This document shows, in pieces, positions 59,501-64,000 of a stretch of DNA of 64,000 nucleotides. The notes beneath the pieces were generated by a model. It made no database searches. It was not told where the DNA came from and was given only the letters and a program-made list of their open reading frames with translations. How positions within the stretch are numbered: the stretch's first letter is position 1; each line of letters begins with the position of its first letter. The DNA comes from JAABPW01 sp037132275 (lineage in GTDB: Bacteria; Verrucomicrobiota; Kiritimatiellia; CAIKKV01; CAITUY01), in contig JBAXPK010000003.1 of NCBI GenBank assembly GCA_037132275.1, positions 12,732 through 76,731 of the forward strand. Reading direction: 5' to 3'. The translations under genes were made by a program, and so were the position numbers.

Positions 59501-60495
59501 GGCGCCATCCTTGCATCAATCCGGAAGAACACCGCTCCTGCGGAATTGGTCTCCTCATAAGTTGCTTCATCCGACGCCGGCGCCAGATCCCCGCCAACCT
59601 TGCTGAACCCCTCCGCCAAATTAGTACATCGCCAAACGTTGTAAACCCGGCCCGGCTTTGCCTTCCATTTCAAACGGGGAGCACTTTGGCCGTTCTGCTC
59701 AATCATCACGCGCAGACAATCATTCGAATCCGCCGCCGAGGTGCCGGCGATCCATTCTGCCGTATTGTTCTGACCATCCCCATCCAAGTCGGCATCAGGC
59801 AATGAATTATTTACATTATCCATCGCCCCCTGACTCGCATATTGGGCCATCCAGCTGGCAAAATCAGCACCCGGTCCGGTCAAGACGAAATCATCGACCA
59901 TCACCGTCTGGGGATTGAGATCGCAATAGCGCTGAACCACAATCCCGATCCAACTCACATTCTGAAAGTCCTGCTGAAAGGACGCCCAGTCCTTCGCACC
60001 GATTAATTCACGGAACAATGTCGGCTGGATCGGCACTGTAACCATCTTCCACAGTCCTGTTTGCTGGGCACCCAGATAAAACTGCCACCAACGACCGGAG
60101 GACTCATTCTGAAAAACCAGCGAAACCTCCACGGGATAATCGCAATAGATCCGAAAACTCACATCTTCTACGCCATTGCTGAGGTAGTTCCCCGAAAAAT
60201 GCCCGCCGGACGCCCCTGTTCCCGCCTTGATCAGGTATCGCTCCGGCGGCATGGGCATGGGAATGATTGTTGTGCCATGAGTTGTAAATGGCAGATACGA
60301 AGGAAACGTCACCTTCAACGCCCCATTCGAAATCGTCATCGCCCCGGAGACCGGAACTTCATTGATCAAGTCACGCGCCACCCAGCCAGCCGTATTGGTT
60401 GAGGACCATGACTCCCCCACGTTGACCACGGCTGCATGGGCGGGCGCACACAGCAGCCCGAAGAGCATCACCCCGCTAACTATCTTTTTTTTCAT
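59497..60495 (-). CDS. secreted protein with carbohydrate-module-like fold and C-terminal module
   Basis: 332 residues. Signal peptide ends near APAHA. Residues about 25-210 form a beta-sandwich of the kind used as carbohydrate-binding or laminin-G-like domains. An Asp-rich DADLDGDGQNNTAEWIAGTS loop (calcium-binding, dockerin/thrombospondin-3 type) precedes an approximately 75-residue end module (LKWKAKPGRVYNV, VFFRIDARMAP) related to those of the protease, phosphatase and ASST fusion. It lies 20 bp after the adhesin gene and overlaps the PEP-CTERM gene by 4 bp, so the three form an operon. Confidence 0.8.
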   Translation of the reverse strand: MKKKIVSGVMLFGLLCAPAHAAVVNVGESWSSTNTAGWVARDLINEVPVSGAMTISNGALKVTFPSYLPFTTHGTTIIPMPMPPERYLIKAGTGASGGHFSGNYLSNGVEDVSFRIYCDYPVEVSLVFQNESSGRWWQFYLGAQQTGLWKMVTVPIQPTLFRELIGAKDWASFQQDFQNVSWIGIVVQRYCDLNPQTVMVDDFVLTGPGADFASWMAQYASQGAMDNVNNSLPDADLDGDGQNNTAEWIAGTSAADSNDCLRVMIEQNGQSAPRLKWKAKPGRVYNVWRCTNLAEGFSKVGGDLAPASDEATYEETNSAGAVFFRIDARMAP

Positions 60496-60515
60496 TTTCC
60501 GCCCCCATCATAAAA

Positions 60516-63500
60516 TTACTTGTACCATTCATTCCCTGGCGTCTCACTGGCCGGAGGTGGCGACACCGCCTGCCATGTAAAGCCGTCACCACTATGATAG
60601 TAGTAATACCCCACGCCATGTTGAAGCCTGACTGCGGCTCCGGACTGTTCAGCCGTGGTGTACCAGCGTCCATTGGGCCTCATATACAGAATCACCGTAT
60701 TTGTCCCGCCCCCCACATAAAGCCGGTCCGCATATCTCCAGTTGTTGTCCCCATGCGCCCCGGCCTTGGCGAAGCCCCAGCCGTTGGTTCCATCGACGAC
60801 ATAGTCCTCACGCCGTGACCGCGGGAAGGGCCAACTGATCATACGCCAGGTGCCAGGCAGGAAGGTGATGGGATCGCTTGTCAGGCGAACCGGACCGTCA
60901 TAATCAATATTGGTCGACACGCCACCCGTCTGCCGCTTGATCCAGTACCCGACGGACGGACTGACCGCGTCGGTTGTCGGAACATCCGGATTACCCACCG
61001 GAGAAAGCGTCCACTTGCGGGCATTATTCAGCATATACGTCTTCCATGTGACACCATCTGAGTTCAAGGCGAACAATAGATCACCGTTCACATTCGTCCC
61101 CGTGAGGCCTGTCGCCAGCTTGGTGCCCAATGTCCCGCTGAGCTTGTAATCATAGCACTCCACGGGCATGGAGAGTTCATGCCAGTAGCCGGTGGTGAAG
61201 TTCTGAACAAAGGCCTCATACATGACGGGATTCGTCTGAACCACACCTGCTTCTTCCCAAACAATATGATAGAAGCGTGTGTTGCTCACTTCCTGCACAA
61301 CATTCGTATCCCTGTAGGTCACCCAGGTGGGCATATTGGACCAGGTCGCCATGAGCCGGAAATTCTGACCATAGGGATGGTCAATATTATTGGAGACCGA
61401 GATCACGTGATAGACAGCCCCTGAGACTGTCGTGATCTGGAAAGTGATATTGCTCTCCGCAGGTAGCTCGTTTGTAAACGTTACAACCAGCCCAACGGGA
61501 ATCGTAACCTGAAGATCCGCCAGGTTGGTCCGGAGGGTTGTCAGGTTATTAATTCCATTGAAGGACTGAAAGACCGCCGAGCTGATGACCGTATTGGTTG
61601 TTTTGCCCACGCCCGTACTGGTCACCGCCTTGAAATTACCAGTCACCGAGGCCACCGCTCCCACCGCCAACGATCCAAGATCGTTCCACGCCAGGGTCCC
61701 CTGACCGCCGGAACTGATAGCCCGTTGGGCTGAGGTGAACTGTAACACATTGGTGTCATAACTGTCGTCCAGCCGGATCGAACTCAGGGGCACATCGCCA
61801 GAATTGGTGACGGTCATTATGAAATTCGCCGGGCCGTTTGTCACCGCCGACCGCCCCACGGGGAACAACACGGATTTGGTGAGCTGATAGGAGGGCACGA
61901 TCCCATTTGTGGCGCTTCCCGCAATGGTCGCCGGCGAGGAACCCAGAGTCGTGACCACCTCCGAATTGACAAGATTCGTCATGACGCCCGGAAGGGTATT
62001 GTGCAGGGCCGAGAAGTTGACGGTGATGTTGGCCGCCGCCCCCACCGCCACGGGACCGACATTCGACCACACCAGGGTTCCCCCGACCAAGTTGGTCTGG
62101 GGGCTCGGCGTGGCATTGAGATAGGTGACATAATTTGTCGGATAGAAGTCCCGAACCAGAACGGTGCTCATCCCCAAGCTTCCCAGGTTCGTTACCGTAA
62201 TCACATAGCTTACCGTCTCGCCGACATTGGCAACAGGGTTGGACACGGTCTTGGAGATCATGGACATCGGCAACACCAGGACATTGGTGCCAGTCACCAC
62301 GGGCTCCACCCGCTCAAGAACGCTACTCCCGCTCAGTGTGCTGTTCGAGACAATGACCGCCACATTGGTGATGCTGAGCCCGGCATTGGGAACCGATTGC
62401 AGGGTAAAGGTGAAGGTGGCCGCCTCCCCCGCCTTGATCGCATTCGTCGGGTTCTCGCTTCCCGTATCACTGGCCAGCATAAGGGTCACCGCCCCGGGCG
62501 CCCCGTTCGACGAGAAAGTAAAGCCAACAGGCAAATGGGTATTAGTCAGCGTCGTGGTGTCGAAATACACGGAATCCAACCGGTCCGTCACCACAATGTC
62601 ATACGCCGTCGCCAAGCCCGCGTTCGTCACCACCAATGACACCGTCACAAGCCCGTTCACCGGGCCTGACATAGTCTTGAGCATCCGGAGGGAAGGCTCA
62701 ACGGCGCGGGTGTAGACTTCCGCAGAATTCAGAGTACTGGCTCCCGGCCCCGAAAACGCTGCCGTAGCCTTGTTCGTGAATGCAGTCTGCTGCCCCACAA
62801 GACCGTGGTTGAGAGGCGCATCCAACACCAGCGCATCCACCTCGATCCCGAGGGTGTTGTCCGACCCAATATCGTTACCCAACACCACTGTGTCTCCGCT
62901 GAAAGTGATGATGACTGGATCACCACTTAACGCCCCGCCTGTGACGCTGTTGGCCCCCAGGGTCATGTTGGCAGGAACAAACAGCCGGTAAGCGGTGTAT
63001 TTCATTCCCGTCGGGATCAGATCGGTCACCACCAGGTTGTTGATGGTTCCCTCAGGCAGTGTCACATCAATCCGGTACGTGGCAGTCTCGCCGATCTGGA
63101 GATTGGAACCGGCCGACTCCCAGTCATGGGTGAGGCTCGTCCCAGCCAGACTCTTACTGACTGAGATGGTTGGAATCGACACCGAAGCCGCTGAATCCGC
63201 AGCACTGACGACGCGCTGCTCGGATGGATTACCCGCCATGGTATCGGCCCGGAACGACGCGGCTAGGGAAATGCCGGTATTGGGCTGAACCGTCTGCGCA
63301 GCCTTCAACTGGTACGAGAAGGTGATTCCCTCACGCACCTCCAGGCTGTTCGTCGGTGCACTGGAGCCGCTTGCATCTGATGTAATAAGCAACCCGCCGG
63401 GGATGGCACGCATGACATAACCATCAGGCGGCAGAGTGTTGACCGTGAAACTGGACACACTGTTGTTGGTGCTGAAATACGCAGTATCAACCGCATCCGT

Positions 63501-64000
63501 CACCACAAGATCAAACGCCGTCGCCAGCCCCGTATTCGTCACCACCAACGTCACCGTCACCACATCGCCAGCATCCATCATGTTGGTGCTGAAGGTCTTA
63601 TGAATTACGATCACCGGCTCCACGTTCGTCACCAACACCGCCGTCAGATTCGTCACCGGCGCCAGCGAATTCCCCGCAAAACTCACGGCGGCCTTGTTCG
63701 TGAACACCGCTTGAGAGCCCGACAGACCCGAGTTGATGTTCGTATTCAACACCACTCCATCCACATCGATCCAGAACGTATTGTCGCCCGTGTTGTTATT
63801 GCTCGTCACCACCGTGTAATTGCTGAACACAAGCGACACCGGCGATCCGCTGCTGCCATTGCTGATCACTCCCTCTGGCGAACCCAGGGCTCCGCCAAAG
63901 CCGCCCGTGATCACGCGGTTAGTCACATACTGCATACCCCGCGGCATCAGATCCGTCACCACCAGGTTGCTCACCGTGCCCTCGGGCAACGTTACCGCCA
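60516..64000 (-). CDS. giant DUF11-repeat surface adhesin, N-terminus beyond window edge
   Basis: The frame is open to the right edge and is read for about 1160 residues. The visible first codons continue an internal repeat (VTLPEGTVSNLVVTDLMP), so the true start is outside. The chain contains two copies of an approximately 300-residue tandem unit: part A with LPEGT-x-NNLVVTDL-x-P-x-GM-x-Y, and part B with VT-x-LVVTN-x-GLATA-x-D-x-VVTD and YF. Two more DUF11-like domains and a C-terminal domain of about 330 residues rich in Trp/Tyr (WRMISWPFPRSRR, YYYYHSGDGFTW) follow. DUF11 Ig-like repeats form stalks of cell-surface or matrix proteins. First visible gene of the operon with the two exported proteins downstream. 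Confidence 0.82.
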   Translation of the reverse strand, partial: AVTLPEGTVSNLVVTDLMPRGMQYVTNRVITGGFGGALGSPEGVISNGSSGSPVSLVFSNYTVVTSNNNTGDNTFWIDVDGVVLNTNINSGLSGSQAVFTNKAAVSFAGNSLAPVTNLTAVLVTNVEPVIVIHKTFSTNMMDAGDVVTVTLVVTNTGLATAFDLVVTDAVDTAYFSTNNSVSSFTVNTLPPDGYVMRAIPGGLLITSDASGSSAPTNSLEVREGITFSYQLKAAQTVQPNTGISLAASFRADTMAGNPSEQRVVSAADSAASVSIPTISVSKSLAGTSLTHDWESAGSNLQIGETATYRIDVTLPEGTINNLVVTDLIPTGMKYTAYRLFVPANMTLGANSVTGGALSGDPVIITFSGDTVVLGNDIGSDNTLGIEVDALVLDAPLNHGLVGQQTAFTNKATAAFSGPGASTLNSAEVYTRAVEPSLRMLKTMSGPVNGLVTVSLVVTNAGLATAYDIVVTDRLDSVYFDTTTLTNTHLPVGFTFSSNGAPGAVTLMLASDTGSENPTNAIKAGEAATFTFTLQSVPNAGLSITNVAVIVSNSTLSGSSVLERVEPVVTGTNVLVLPMSMISKTVSNPVANVGETVSYVITVTNLGSLGMSTVLVRDFYPTNYVTYLNATPSPQTNLVGGTLVWSNVGPVAVGAAANITVNFSALHNTLPGVMTNLVNSEVVTTLGSSPATIAGSATNGIVPSYQLTKSVLFPVGRSAVTNGPANFIMTVTNSGDVPLSSIRLDDSYDTNVLQFTSAQRAISSGGQGTLAWNDLGSLAVGAVASVTGNFKAVTSTGVGKTTNTVISSAVFQSFNGINNLTTLRTNLADLQVTIPVGLVVTFTNELPAESNITFQITTVSGAVYHVISVSNNIDHPYGQNFRLMATWSNMPTWVTYRDTNVVQEVSNTRFYHIVWEEAGVVQTNPVMYEAFVQNFTTGYWHELSMPVECYDYKLSGTLGTKLATGLTGTNVNGDLLFALNSDGVTWKTYMLNNARKWTLSPVGNPDVPTTDAVSPSVGYWIKRQTGGVSTNIDYDGPVRLTSDPITFLPGTWRMISWPFPRSRREDYVVDGTNGWGFAKAGAHGDNNWRYADRLYVGGGTNTVILYMRPNGRWYTTAEQSGAAVRLQHGVGYYYYHSGDGFTWQAVSPPPASETPGNEWYK

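Noticed and set aside
1..64000. CRISPR arrays, rRNA and tRNA genes
   Set aside because: Looked for regularly spaced repeats and conserved RNA cores; none was recognised.

Overview
The window looks like a chromosomal contig from a bacterium of the Planctomycetota-Verrucomicrobiota group, most likely Kiritimatiellota or a relative. The evidence is indirect. There are very large Thr/Asn-rich exported proteins ending in the same short beta-rich module, one PEP-CTERM protein, arylsulfotransferase-like and DUF1573/DUF4159/DUF11 proteins, a folate one-carbon (Wood-Ljungdahl-type) block and an [FeFe]-hydrogenase maturase. No rRNA, tRNA or CRISPR array was seen, so the taxonomy is inference.

Region 1 (1-12.2 kb, minus strand) is one long, closely spaced gene series read right to left: trpE, trpG, trpD, uvrC, an M24 aminopeptidase P, two paralogous membrane proteins, a lipoprotein acetolactate decarboxylase, queA and alaS (cut by the left edge). 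It is headed by a near-consensus promoter whose -10 box lies inside a perfect 20-bp palindrome and which appears to start a leaderless trpE message. A sedolisin-type secreted protease (12.3-16.0 kb) is transcribed divergently.

Region 2 (16.0-29.9 kb) is mostly housekeeping. It holds a pterin-dependent methyltransferase, formate-THF ligase and FolD in one operon; a nested inverted-repeat element; a DUF151 nuclease-like protein; a GT-C-like membrane protein; HydF; a pyruvate kinase without its C-terminal domain; and a LexA/UmuD-like repressor with a Y-family polymerase behind an SOS box of the GAAC-N4-GTTC type. A cluster of very small genes follows (SEC-C, DUF1328, GIY-YIG and one unknown).

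Region 3 (30.0-49.0 kb) is the most unusual part. Two minus-strand operons encode a 2464-residue fusion protein plus a stand-alone arylsulfotransferase-like protein, and a two-headed metallophosphatase plus a PEBP-domain protein. A divergent OmpR-family two-component system sits next to them. The same 16-bp imperfect palindrome (15/16 identical) occurs upstream of the arylsulfotransferase operon and in the intergenic region of the two-component system. This suggests one regulon for an extracellular sulfo/phospho-chemistry system. A secreted alpha/beta hydrolase, direct and inverted repeats and a group IIC intron domain V look-alike follow.

Region 4 (49-64 kb) holds an octaheme HAO-family cytochrome c, then a block that looks G+C-richer by eye (double YibE/F membrane protein and a DUF4159/beta-propeller protein), a Sel1-repeat protein, a DUF1573 protein, and a minus-strand operon of surface proteins: a DUF11 adhesin cut by the right edge, an exported protein with the shared C-terminal module, and a PEP-CTERM protein.
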